A DNA stretch of 64,000 nucleotides from Cytophagales bacterium (lineage in GTDB: Bacteria; Bacteroidota; Bacteroidia; Cytophagales; Cyclobacteriaceae), in the NCBI GenBank assembly GCA_017303805.1, contig JAFLBQ010000006.1, forward strand, positions 62,001 to 126,000, in the 5' to 3' direction. The notes beneath the pieces are model-generated. The model was not told where the DNA came from. It made no database searches and worked only from the letters and a program-made list of their open reading frames with translations. Below are positions 44,064 to 52,306 of this stretch, piece by piece; position 1 is the stretch's first letter; each line of letters opens with the position of its first letter. The position numbers were made by a program, and so were the translations under genes.

Positions 44064-44486
44064 TTAATTCCCTTGGGCGCGCTCAACCTTCTCTACAAAA
44101 TACTTGGTATCGCCCCGCCACGGAAACTGCACATATCTCTTTACAAAATGAAGGTTAACGCGGTTGCCTTGCAATGCCACCTCTTGCAGGTCTTTAATTA
44201 CAGCTTCATTATCCGATTCAACAGAAAAATCGCGCGTTTCGGCAATTGGACTTGCACCTTTTAATGCACCAAACGATTCCATCGAGATTTTGCCTTCGAA
44301 TGTTTTGAAGACCACGCCTTTTTCAGAAACACTCAACACCTTGCCGGCCCACACACCCCGCTCATAAACTCCCCAATACATAAACGCCAGGGTGCCTAAG
44401 CCAATCAACAGCGCAATCAGTAAAATACGTTTTGTCCATTTTACCGTGGCCCGCACGGTTTTCTTCACAATACCTTCCTGTTCCAT
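44064..44486 (-). CDS. Conserved single-pass membrane protein of unknown function
   Basis: A 140-residue protein with one helix (about 19-41, ILLIALLIGLGTLAFMYWG) and a C-terminal globular part containing SEKGVVFKTFEGKISM and RYVQFPWRGDTKYFVEKV. I do not recognise a named family, though the pattern recurs in Bacteroidota as far as I recall. It ends 2 bp before the lgt start on the same strand order (lgt upstream), so it is probably co-transcribed with lgt. Confidence 0.75.
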   Translation of the reverse strand: MEQEGIVKKTVRATVKWTKRILLIALLIGLGTLAFMYWGVYERGVWAGKVLSVSEKGVVFKTFEGKISMESFGALKGASPIAETRDFSVESDNEAVIKDLQEVALQGNRVNLHFVKRYVQFPWRGDTKYFVEKVERAQGN

Positions 44487-44488
44487 AG

Positions 44489-45265
44489 TTAGCGTGTGGT
44501 TATTTTCTTGTTTCTGTTAAGACGAATATAGAAATAAAGCGCAACTGAAACGACCAGAATAGAAATGAACTGCGAGTTGGAAAGGACATTGTCAATAAGA
44601 AACCCGCGTTCAATGTCGCCCCTGAACATTTCCAACACTGCCCTGCCAATTGCATACACCATCAGGTAAATCAAGAATAACTGACCGTCAAACTGCTTTC
44701 TCTTTTTAAGAATTAGTAGTGCAATTAAAATTGAAAAAATAAAGGTGGCTTCCAACAATTGGGTTGGGTAGAGGGGGGTGTGCAACGGCTCAGCCTGGCA
44801 CATCGGATCGCTGAACATCACACTTAAAAAACTATCGGTTGGCAAACCATAACAACAGCCAGCCATAAAACAACCTACGCGCCCAAAGCCGTGCACAATG
44901 CAGGTAACAGCCGCCATAATATCTAACATTCCCACTACCGGCACTTTTACCTTTTTAAAGTACCACAACATAATGGGGATCGTGGTAAGTAATGAACCAT
45001 AAAACACAAAGCCGCTTCCTGAAAAAAGTTTTTTCGGCTGACTGAAATAGAGCGCAGGGTCTTCGAAAATCATGAAGAGCTTACCACCCACAACTCCCCC
45101 CACCACCAATAGTATAAACAGGTTGTTGCTCTGATCGAACGTAAGTCCATATTGTTTTTTGCCTTGCCGGTACATATAAGTAAAGCCCAGCAGGGCGCCA
45201 AGTGCAATGCAAAATCCATAGGTGTAAATGGTAAACGAGCCTAGTTTAAAGAGAACAGGATGCAT
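44489..45265 (-). CDS. lgt: Prolipoprotein diacylglyceryl transferase
   Basis: A 258-residue inner-membrane protein with about seven helices and the Lgt signature HGFGRVGCFMAGCCYG, including the catalytic Arg, and GRAVLEMFRGDIERG near the C terminus. It attaches diacylglycerol to the lipobox Cys of lipoproteins. It is slightly shorter than the E. coli enzyme. It lies upstream of the unknown membrane protein with a 2-bp gap. Confidence 0.94.
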   Translation of the reverse strand: MHPVLFKLGSFTIYTYGFCIALGALLGFTYMYRQGKKQYGLTFDQSNNLFILLVVGGVVGGKLFMIFEDPALYFSQPKKLFSGSGFVFYGSLLTTIPIMLWYFKKVKVPVVGMLDIMAAVTCIVHGFGRVGCFMAGCCYGLPTDSFLSVMFSDPMCQAEPLHTPLYPTQLLEATFIFSILIALLILKKRKQFDGQLFLIYLMVYAIGRAVLEMFRGDIERGFLIDNVLSNSQFISILVVSVALYFYIRLNRNKKITTR

Positions 45266-45375
45266 CGCTTTTTTTTAAATAGAGAAATTTCTGCCTCAAG
45301 TAGAAGATCTCCTGTAGTAGCTAAAGTTGCAGCGCTAATTTATCCGTTTCAGAATTTCAGACCTGCTCTTCACAT

Positions 45376-45930
45376 CTACACGGTCATAATTTCGGCCTCT
45401 TTCTTTTTCATCAGGCCATCAATTTTTTCAATAAACTCGTTGGTAATTTTCTGCACGGTTTCTTCCGCATTCTTCACATCATCTTCCGAAACACCTTTAA
45501 TTTTTTTGAGTTGCTCGTTGATGTCTTTGCGGATGCTGCGCACACTTACTTTACCGTGTTCGCACTCCTGCGAGGCCTGGCGTACCAATTGCTTTCTGCG
45601 CTCTTCGGTAAGCATGGGAATGTTAATGATTACCTGTTGACCATCGTTTTGAGGAGTTAGGCCCAGGTTGGCAATCATAATGGCGCGTTCAATCTCCTGA
45701 ATCAGGCTTTTCTCCCACGGCTTAATAAACAACGTGCGGGCTTCCGGTGCTGTTACCGAAGCTACCTGGTTCAGGGGACTCATCACCCCATAGTACGAAA
45801 CCTGAATGCCATCCAACATGTTGGGATTGGCTTTGCCAGCACGGATTTTTGCTAACTCATTGCTAACATGCGCCAGCGATTTACCCATTTGTTCTTTGGC
45901 TTCTTCGAGGTATAATTCAAGTTCTTCCAT
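45376..45930 (-). CDS. frr: Ribosome recycling factor
   Basis: A 184-residue protein, the usual RRF length, with KIRAGKANPNMLDGIQVSYYG and the C-terminal helix region EERRKQLVRQASQECEHG. It splits post-termination ribosomes together with EF-G. It follows pyrH on the minus strand, the conserved pyrH-frr order; a REP-like palindrome lies between them. Confidence 0.97.
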   Translation of the reverse strand: MEELELYLEEAKEQMGKSLAHVSNELAKIRAGKANPNMLDGIQVSYYGVMSPLNQVASVTAPEARTLFIKPWEKSLIQEIERAIMIANLGLTPQNDGQQVIINIPMLTEERRKQLVRQASQECEHGKVSVRSIRKDINEQLKKIKGVSEDDVKNAEETVQKITNEFIEKIDGLMKKKEAEIMTV

Positions 45931-45953
45931 AGAATAAAATTATTAAGTCAATC

Positions 45954-45984
45954 GCCCTCTCCTCAGGAGAGGGCTGGGGTGAGG
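45954..45984. repeat. REP-like palindrome between pyrH and frr
   Basis: GCCCTCTCC-TCA-GGAGAGGGC is a perfect 9-bp-arm hairpin followed by TGGGGTGAGG. This arrangement matches a widespread class of intergenic REP-like sequences in bacterial genomes. It begins 1-2 bases after the pyrH stop. It may end or stabilise the pyrH part of the mRNA. Confidence 0.65.
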
Positions 45985-45985
45985 T

Positions 45986-46690
45986 TTAACTTATTAACGT
46001 TCCGGCTTCTTCGCCTTTCGCAATCTTTAACAAGTTGCCTTTCTTATTCATATCGAATACGATTATGGGCAGTTTGTTTTCCTGGCAAAGCGTAAAGGCT
46101 GTCATATCCATTATGTTCAATTTCTTTTGGTATGCTTCCTGAAAGCTTAACTGGCTGTAGCGCACTGCATCTTTAAACTTTTCGGGGTCTTTGTCATACA
46201 CACCATCTACGCGTGTGCCTTTCAACACCACCCCGGCCTGAATTTCTATGGCTCGCAAACTGGCGGTTGAGTCGGTAGTAAAATACGGGTTACCGATGCC
46301 GGCCCCAAAAATTACAATCCGCCCTTTTTCGAGGTGGCGAATTGCCCTGCGCCTGATAAACGGTTCGCAAACTTGTTCCATTTTTATTCCGGCCATCAGG
46401 CGGGTGTACATACCGTGGCGCTCCAGCGCACTTTGCAATGCCATGGCATTAATTACCGTTGCCAACATACCCATGTAGTCGCCCTGCACCCGGTCAATGC
46501 CCAGCGCTTCCGCTTGCCCGCCTCTAAAAATGTTTCCGCCTCCAATTACAATTGCCACCTCAACGCCTTGTTCCTTCACGGCTTTTATCTCTTCCGAGTA
46601 TTGCTCCAGCACGGCCGGATCGATATTGCTGTTTTTAGAACCCATCAGGGCTTCGCCACTGAGTTTAAGAAGAATGCGTTTGTATTTCAT
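45986..46690 (-). CDS. pyrH: Uridylate kinase (UMP kinase)
   Basis: ATG 46690 is preferred over 46720 because [17 protein letters not shown] is the family N terminus. This gives 234 residues. [34 protein letters not shown] and [12 protein letters not shown] are standard for bacterial PyrH. It phosphorylates UMP to UDP as a hexamer. It is the upstream partner of frr. Confidence 0.96.
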   Translation of the reverse strand: MKYKRILLKLSGEALMGSKNSNIDPAVLEQYSEEIKAVKEQGVEVAIVIGGGNIFRGGQAEALGIDRVQGDYMGMLATVINAMALQSALERHGMYTRLMAGIKMEQVCEPFIRRRAIRHLEKGRIVIFGAGIGNPYFTTDSTASLRAIEIQAGVVLKGTRVDGVYDKDPEKFKDAVRYSQLSFQEAYQKKLNIMDMTAFTLCQENKLPIIVFDMNKKGNLLKIAKGEEAGTLIS

Positions 46691-46822
46691 GAAGGCTTGC
46701 TCAAGAATTAAATCCCGCAAATATATTACGATTTGAAGGAATATTAACTGTTTTTATCGATCAGGATTCGTCTATTGCTGTCCGCTTCCTGCGACTGGTA
46801 AGTGCTAACTGCCTACTTTTGC

Positions 46823-47431
46823 ATGATGACCCTCCAATACTCCTTCGAACTTCTCGGCACATTTTTCTTTGCCATATCCGGGGCGCTGGCCATACGCGAT
46901 CACCACAACGATTTGTTCGGGGCTACCTTTACCGGCTTTGTTACGGCCATTGGTGGCGGTACCCTGCGCGATATCATGCTGGGTAGTTATCCGCTGGTGT
47001 GGATTGGCGACATCCATTTTTTGTATGCGGTGCTGGCTGGCGCCTTAGTAGCCTTTCTGTTTTTTCGCTTTTTGATGGGCCTGCGCAAAACCTTTTTGCT
47101 ATTCGACACGCTGGGAATTTCTTTCTTTACCATACTGGGTGTAGAAAAAGCCCTCGGGCTGGGTGTGCGCCCCGAAATAGCAGCTATTATGGGAATGTTT
47201 ACAGCCATTATGGGGGGCGTTATCCGCGATGTGCTTACCAACGAAACTCCCATACTCTTCCGCAAAGAAATTTATGCAACCGCGTGCCTGGCCGGTGCCT
47301 GCCTGTATTTACTGCTGTTGCATGTTGAAATAAGCAGAAACACCAACCTGATTATTTCCAGTGCCGTAATTATGGTTATCCGGTTACTGGCCGTAAAATT
47401 CAAACTGGCCTTACCGGGATTTAAACGGTAA
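46823..47431 (+). CDS. TRIC-family cation channel (YicG/UPF0126-like)
   Basis: ATG 46823 is chosen over 46802 because the membrane segment begins MTLQYSFELLGTFFFAISGAL. The 202-residue protein has about seven helices with two related halves, each with a GGG(T/V)(L/I)RD motif (AIGGGTLRDIML and IMGGVIRDVLT). Such proteins form trimeric cation channels. It is divergent from pyrH and convergent with dnaE2, 12 bp away. Confidence 0.88.
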   Translation: MMTLQYSFELLGTFFFAISGALAIRDHHNDLFGATFTGFVTAIGGGTLRDIMLGSYPLVWIGDIHFLYAVLAGALVAFLFFRFLMGLRKTFLLFDTLGISFFTILGVEKALGLGVRPEIAAIMGMFTAIMGGVIRDVLTNETPILFRKEIYATACLAGACLYLLLLHVEISRNTNLIISSAVIMVIRLLAVKFKLALPGFKR

Positions 47432-47433
47432 CG

Positions 47434-47449
47434 GGTTAAAAAATTAACC
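47434..47449. terminator. Small hairpin between convergent channel and polymerase genes
   Basis: GGTTAA-AAAA-TTAACC with flanking GGTAAC/GGTAACC similarity. It overlaps the dnaE2 stop codon. It could terminate from either side but is short. Confidence 0.35.
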
Positions 47450-50400
47450 GGTAACCTGTGTGTTTTGCGGTGTTACCACTTCGCTGTAAAGCTCATCGGC
47501 CCGCTTGCTAACCATAGGCAACTTTTGCATGCGATGTACATCAATGGCATATACACCAAAGTCTTCGGTAACCTTACCGTGCAGTTCGTAAAAACCCCGG
47601 CCGCAAAACGGAAACTGCCGGGCCGAATCAGGAAAATGCACTGTGTCGAACACTTCGCCATTCACATCGTAAAATGTGCCAAAGCACATGTGCTCGTGCT
47701 TTTTCATGGTGTAGGCATCTTTGGTAGTAACTAAGTACCCTACTATACAAATGGTTTTACCTTTTTTGCCGGCCAGCTCGTGGGCAAGGGTGTTGCCGTA
47801 ATTTTTGGTTTGTAAAAGATTAAAAGGATTGCAGAGCGGAAACCCAAGCAGTTCAATTTCATCGAAGGCATCTTCGTGCACATTGCGTTTTAGTTGGGGC
47901 AAGACAAAATTTTTAGGTTCGGTGTCAAACAAATCAACGGTAGTGTGAGGCCGGGCCCGGTTGCTGCTAAAGAAGAGCATGCCTTCCCACAAAAGTTGTT
48001 GCTTGCTTTTGCCGGTAAACCGGAAAGCCCCCAACCGAATAAGGATGCGCAGTTGTTCCAGCCCCAGGCCGGGCGTACGTCTTAAAAAATTGTCCAGGCT
48101 TTTATACGGTCCCTGGCGCGCGCGTTCTTCGGCAATGTGTTGACCGGTTTTTCGTTCCAGGCTTTTTAAATGAATAAACCCGATGTAGATGGTGGTGCCT
48201 ATAATAGTAGTAAGGTACTCGCTGTGGTTTATGCAGGGAGCTTCTATTTGCGCCCCGTTCATGCGGGCTTCATGAAAGTAAAACTCGGTACGATAAAAGC
48301 CGCCAAAATTATTGATAACACCCACCATAAATTCCAGCGGAAAGTGCGCCTTCAGGTACAGGCTTTGGTAACTCTCTACGGCATAACTGGCCGAGTGGCC
48401 CTTGGCAAACGAGTAGCCCGCAAAACTCTCAATTTCAAACCACACCCGGTCAACCACTTTTTTATCGTAGCCAATACGGTTACAGTTTTCAAAAAACTTA
48501 TCGCGCACCCGTAAAAACTCTTCGCGCGAGCGATACTTACCACTCATGCCCCTGCGCAGTACATCGGCCTCGGTTAGCGTAAGGCCGCCAAAGTGGTGGG
48601 CAACTTTAATTACATCTTCCTGGTACACCATTACCCCATACGTGTCGTGCATAATTTCATCCATTTTAGGATGGATAGATTCGTACGCAATACCGTTGCG
48701 GTGCATGTGAAACCGCTCAATGTAGGCCTTCATCATACCCGAACTGGCCACCCCCGGCCTGATGATGGAGCTGGCCGCTACCAGGGTAAGGTAATCATCG
48801 CACCGTAGTTTGCCCAGCAACATGCGCATAGCGGGCGACTCTACATAGAAGCAACCCATGGTTTTGCTGTTGCGCATCAGCGCTTTTATCTTTTCATCGG
48901 TTTTAAATTTTTTAAACTGGTGCACATCTACCTCCGTGTGCTGGTTTCGTTTTACGTGCTTAACTGTTTCTTTTATATGGCCTAACCCCCGCTGGCTTAA
49001 AATATCAAACTTGTAAATGCCAAAATCTTCGGCTGCGTGCATTTCAAATTGCGATACCGGTAAACTTTTTGGCGGATATTCGGTAGCGGTATATGTATAG
49101 ATGGGCTTTTCGGTAATTAAAACTCCGCCCGCATGGATGGAAATATTGGCGGGCAATTCCTTCTCAACAATGTACTGCGCGTAGGCCATAATTTTAGCAG
49201 CAATGTGATCGCGCGTTGCATCTTGCTTTCGACTTTCTACCAGCGCATCTATCTCTTCTTTGGGCAAGCCAAACACTTTGCCCAGTTCGCGCAACACCGA
49301 TTTACTCTGGTATGTTACGTGGGTGCCCAATAAACATACATGGTCGTAGCCGTATTTTTCAAACAGGTAGTGGTAAATGGCATCACGGTTATCCCACGAA
49401 AAATCAATGTCAAAATCGGGTGGGGTTACGCGCTCTTCGTTTAAAAATCGCTCGAAGTATAAATCGAGTTCTATGGGATCTACATTGGTAATGCCCAGGC
49501 AATAGGCTACGGTGCTGTTGGCACCGCTGCCTCGCCCCACAAAATCGTAACCGTTTTTTTTGGCAAACAGAATTAAATCGTAGGCAATCAGGTAATACGA
49601 GATAAACCCTTTTTGCATAATAATGCGCAACTCTTTTTCGATATGGGTTTTCCAGATGCGGGTGGTGGTGCCGTAGCGCAGGGCATAGCCTTTGGCGGTT
49701 TCGCTAATAAGATAAATGAGATCTTCTTGCGGGGTGTTGCGCACGTATTTTTTATTCTTGTCTTCGCCCAGGGTGCAGGTAATGGTGCATTGATCCAGCA
49801 GCGCCTGGGCCTGGTGCACCAGTTCGGCAAAGGGGTCGAACAATTTTTCAAGATCGGCTTGAGGCCGCATAAACTCATGCGGGTGGGCCTGGCTGTGTGC
49901 AGGCAGCTTGCTTAGCAAGGTGTTGTGTGCAATGCAACGCAATAGCCTGTGGGTGTTGTAGTCGCGGTGCACCGGCTTGTGCTTGCCGGTTTTTTTATCA
50001 ACTTTTTTTTGAGGCGGTAAAAACGTTACCGGATGCAGGGCTACAAATTTAGAAGCATACGTTTCGCGCCCCGGGTATGCCGCGTAGGTAATTAGTTGAT
50101 GGCTGCCCACACCTATAAATTCATTTTGGCGCAAGAGCTCAGGCTCCAGGTGTAAAAAGGGGTAAATAACCAACGTATCATCCAGCAAAGGCGCGCGTGC
50201 CGGAAAAGGTTTGCCTTCGCGGTTGTGGTACGATAAAAAACGATTTATTTTTTCGAAGCCGTTGTTGTTTTGCGCCAGCAAGGTGTACAGCATTTGGTCA
50301 TCGGGTTTATTTCGAAAGTCGATGCCCACTGCTAACTCCAGATTGTAAGCTTCTTTGCCAAATTTGGTTAATCCGTTGGTTGCGGGCTTATTTTCGGAGC

Positions 50401-50551
50401 AAATGCGCAATAGCTCCAGGTACGAAGCCGTGTTGTTGATTTCGGTTACCGCCAGTTTATGAATGCCGCATCGTTTAGCTTCTTCAAAAAGAATTTTTAT
50501 GGGCAGCGTGCCGTATTTAAAACTATAACCGGTGTGGCAGTTGAGGTACAC
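47444..50551 (-). CDS. dnaE2: DNA polymerase III alpha subunit, error-prone DnaE2-like
   Basis: A 1035-residue C-family polymerase. The PHP domain (about 1-230) is degenerate: NCHTGYSFKYG keeps one His, but the canonical TDH-type motif is replaced by VTEINN. The palm has GRGSGANSTVAYCLG and the catalytic PDFDIDF with Asp379, Asp381 and Asp383. A helix-hairpin-helix region (PGLGLEQLRILIRLGAF) and an OB-fold end follow. Size and PHP decay fit the DnaE2/ImuC type used in damage-induced mutagenesis rather than the replicative enzyme. dinB lies 297 bp upstream on the same strand, supporting that role. Confidence 0.85.
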   Translation of the reverse strand: MYLNCHTGYSFKYGTLPIKILFEEAKRCGIHKLAVTEINNTASYLELLRICSENKPATNGLTKFGKEAYNLELAVGIDFRNKPDDQMLYTLLAQNNNGFEKINRFLSYHNREGKPFPARAPLLDDTLVIYPFLHLEPELLRQNEFIGVGSHQLITYAAYPGRETYASKFVALHPVTFLPPQKKVDKKTGKHKPVHRDYNTHRLLRCIAHNTLLSKLPAHSQAHPHEFMRPQADLEKLFDPFAELVHQAQALLDQCTITCTLGEDKNKKYVRNTPQEDLIYLISETAKGYALRYGTTTRIWKTHIEKELRIIMQKGFISYYLIAYDLILFAKKNGYDFVGRGSGANSTVAYCLGITNVDPIELDLYFERFLNEERVTPPDFDIDFSWDNRDAIYHYLFEKYGYDHVCLLGTHVTYQSKSVLRELGKVFGLPKEEIDALVESRKQDATRDHIAAKIMAYAQYIVEKELPANISIHAGGVLITEKPIYTYTATEYPPKSLPVSQFEMHAAEDFGIYKFDILSQRGLGHIKETVKHVKRNQHTEVDVHQFKKFKTDEKIKALMRNSKTMGCFYVESPAMRMLLGKLRCDDYLTLVAASSIIRPGVASSGMMKAYIERFHMHRNGIAYESIHPKMDEIMHDTYGVMVYQEDVIKVAHHFGGLTLTEADVLRRGMSGKYRSREEFLRVRDKFFENCNRIGYDKKVVDRVWFEIESFAGYSFAKGHSASYAVESYQSLYLKAHFPLEFMVGVINNFGGFYRTEFYFHEARMNGAQIEAPCINHSEYLTTIIGTTIYIGFIHLKSLERKTGQHIAEERARQGPYKSLDNFLRRTPGLGLEQLRILIRLGAFRFTGKSKQQLLWEGMLFFSSNRARPHTTVDLFDTEPKNFVLPQLKRNVHEDAFDEIELLGFPLCNPFNLLQTKNYGNTLAHELAGKKGKTICIVGYLVTTKDAYTMKKHEHMCFGTFYDVNGEVFDTVHFPDSARQFPFCGRGFYELHGKVTEDFGVYAIDVHRMQKLPMVSKRADELYSEVVTPQNTQVTG

Positions 50552-50581
50552 GAATTGTAAGAGATTTAAAAATTCAACGAA

Positions 50582-50707
50582 TCATAATTTCATTTTCCCA
50601 TGGTCTGTGTCCTCAAAAACCAACAGCGTATTATTTGTTCTATCGGTCACAGGCTTTTCCAGCCTTTTAATAATATCGGCCCAGAAGTAAACTTCGCTCA
50701 GCATCAT
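50582..50707 (-). CDS. Very short open frame between dinB and dnaE2
   Basis: A 41-residue frame from ATG 50707. It starts MMLSEVYFWADIIKRLE and ends DHGKMKL. The opening resembles, from memory, the first residues of IS200-like REP-associated transposases in Bacteroidota (SEVYFW-D-I), but nothing after it matches. It may be a transposase remnant or a chance frame. The rest of 50552-50848 shows no other gene. Confidence 0.3.
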   Translation of the reverse strand: MMLSEVYFWADIIKRLEKPVTDRTNNTLLVFEDTDHGKMKL

Positions 50708-50848
50708 GTGCGTTTTTCGGGGAGAGAGTAATTTGACTGAGCCATTTGAATTGTACGATTGATTTTTAATGTGTTGGTTTATTATCTGCTGTGGGCACAG
50801 ACCGAAAATAGGTAAGACTTAAAAATTAGATTGAGGGAATTCAGGAAA

Positions 50849-52066
50849 TCACCCCATCATCTTTAGTAGATCTTTTCTGATTTTGCCACTGAACGCATTC
50901 ATTTCCATGCGCACGCGGTTGCTTACATCCAGCGTGGTGGCCCGCACCAGTTTATCTGCTCCGTGTTTGTGTTTAATAAAATCCATGGCTTCGTACAGGT
51001 TTACATCTTCTTCGGTTTCATCAAAGAGGCTGATCTGGTGGCTGCCTTGCACCAGGTTGCTCAGGCGCACGCCCACCAGCCGGATTAGCATTCTGCGGTT
51101 GTAGAGTTTATCAAATAGCTCTTGCACCACACGTAAAATCACATGGTCGCTCGAGGTGTAGGGAATGTGCACCTGCCGGGTTTCGGTATCGAAATTGGAG
51201 TAGCGGATTTTTACAGTGATGCACGCGGTTAACTTTTTTTGTTCGCGCAACTGAAACGCCACTTTTTCTACCATGGCAATAAGAATGGATTTTAAGCGCT
51301 TCACATTAATGGTGTCGTGCTCAAAGGTAGATTCGGTAGAAATGGATTTTTGTTCGCTATGCGAAACCACGGGCGAGTCGTCTTGCCCGTGGGCTTTGTG
51401 CCACAGGCTTATTCCGTTTTTACCAAAGGCACTTACTAAAAACGGCAATGGCATTTGGCGCAGGGTGGCTACGGTGCGCACGCCCATGTCGTATAAAAAA
51501 GTAGCGGTTTGTTTTCCGATCATCGGAATTTTATCGATAGCCAGCGGAGCCAAAAAATCTTTTTCTTCGCCTGCGCGGATTTGTTTTTCGGCATTGGGTT
51601 TAAACTCGCCCGTAGCCACTTTAGATACCAGCTTGTTTACCGATACCGCCAGCGAAATGGGCAGGTTGGTTTCGTGTTGAATTTTTTTCTTTAGCTCCAG
51701 CGCCCATTTAAAAGTGCCAAAGAACCGATCCATGCCTGTGGCATCTACATAAAACTCATCGATGGATGCCTTTTCGAAGGCCGGTGCTTTTTCTGAAATG
51801 ATTTCGGTAACCAGGTGTGAGTTGCGGCTGTAGGCTTCCATATCGCCCGAGATTACCCGGGCCTGGGGGCAAAGTTGCAGTGCCAGGTACATGGGCATGG
51901 CCGAGTGCACCCCAAACCTGCGGGCTTCGTAGCTACAGGCAGCCACCACGCCCCTGCGATTGCTGCCACCCACAATAAGCGGCAGGCCTTTCAACTTTGG
52001 TTCTTTTTTGCATTCTACGGCTACAAAAAAGGCGTCCAAATCCAGATGTATAATACTGCGCTCCAT
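50849..52066 (-). CDS. dinB: Y-family DNA polymerase IV
   Basis: A 405-residue Y-family polymerase: catalytic IIHLDLDAFFVAVE, YEARRFGVHSAMPM, KASIDEFYVDATG with the second acidic pair, a helix-hairpin-helix region (IDKIPMIGKQTATFL) and a little-finger domain. QISLFDE near residue 350 fits the beta-clamp-binding motif. It copies past lesions. It lies upstream of dnaE2 on the same strand. No imuA-like gene is present, so this is a two-gene form of the mutagenesis cassette. Confidence 0.94.
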   Translation of the reverse strand: MERSIIHLDLDAFFVAVECKKEPKLKGLPLIVGGSNRRGVVAACSYEARRFGVHSAMPMYLALQLCPQARVISGDMEAYSRNSHLVTEIISEKAPAFEKASIDEFYVDATGMDRFFGTFKWALELKKKIQHETNLPISLAVSVNKLVSKVATGEFKPNAEKQIRAGEEKDFLAPLAIDKIPMIGKQTATFLYDMGVRTVATLRQMPLPFLVSAFGKNGISLWHKAHGQDDSPVVSHSEQKSISTESTFEHDTINVKRLKSILIAMVEKVAFQLREQKKLTACITVKIRYSNFDTETRQVHIPYTSSDHVILRVVQELFDKLYNRRMLIRLVGVRLSNLVQGSHQISLFDETEEDVNLYEAMDFIKHKHGADKLVRATTLDVSNRVRMEMNAFSGKIRKDLLKMMG

Positions 52067-52106
52067 AGTGGCAATTATACTAAAATATTTAGCAAATAAA
52101 GTTTAC

Positions 52107-52118
52107 TACTAATTAGTA
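52107..52118 (-). promoter_or_regulatory. Perfect palindrome upstream of dinB
   Basis: TACTAATTAGTA, 12 bp, lies 41 bp upstream of the dinB start. It is a plausible operator for a LexA-like or other dimeric repressor. No LexA gene is in the window, and the motif is not one I know for Bacteroidota. AT-rich surroundings make chance possible. Confidence 0.35.
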
Positions 52119-52159
52119 TTTATTAGCAAGTTGGTTTTTTATGAAATTTTGAGGTATCA

Positions 52160-52306
52160 GCTTCCTTGGGGGGCAGTTTTTATGCGTGCGGGATGGAGCC
52201 TTTGTTTGAGCCCGAAATGGCCGGTGGGTGGGTTGGCGAGTGGCGACAGCCCGACCTGAGCGGGGCAGGTTTTGCGGGTGGGGGCGATGGGCACGCCCCA
52301 AAGAAT
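52160..52306. other. G-rich intergenic stretch between dinB and rlmD
   Basis: On the plus strand this ~145 bp is unusually rich in G and in GGTGGG/GGCGA-type runs, with small hairpins such as ACCTG...CAGGT and GGGCACGCCC. Composition differs from both flanks. An overlapping minus-strand frame codes for a Pro/Arg-rich product unlikely to be real. It may be a decayed REP-type element. Confidence 0.35.

Noticed and set aside
52113-52301. Minus-strand frame of 62 residues upstream of rlmD
   Set aside because: The product is Pro/Arg/His-rich, follows the G-rich composition of the opposite strand, contains no domain pattern and overlaps the dinB upstream region.
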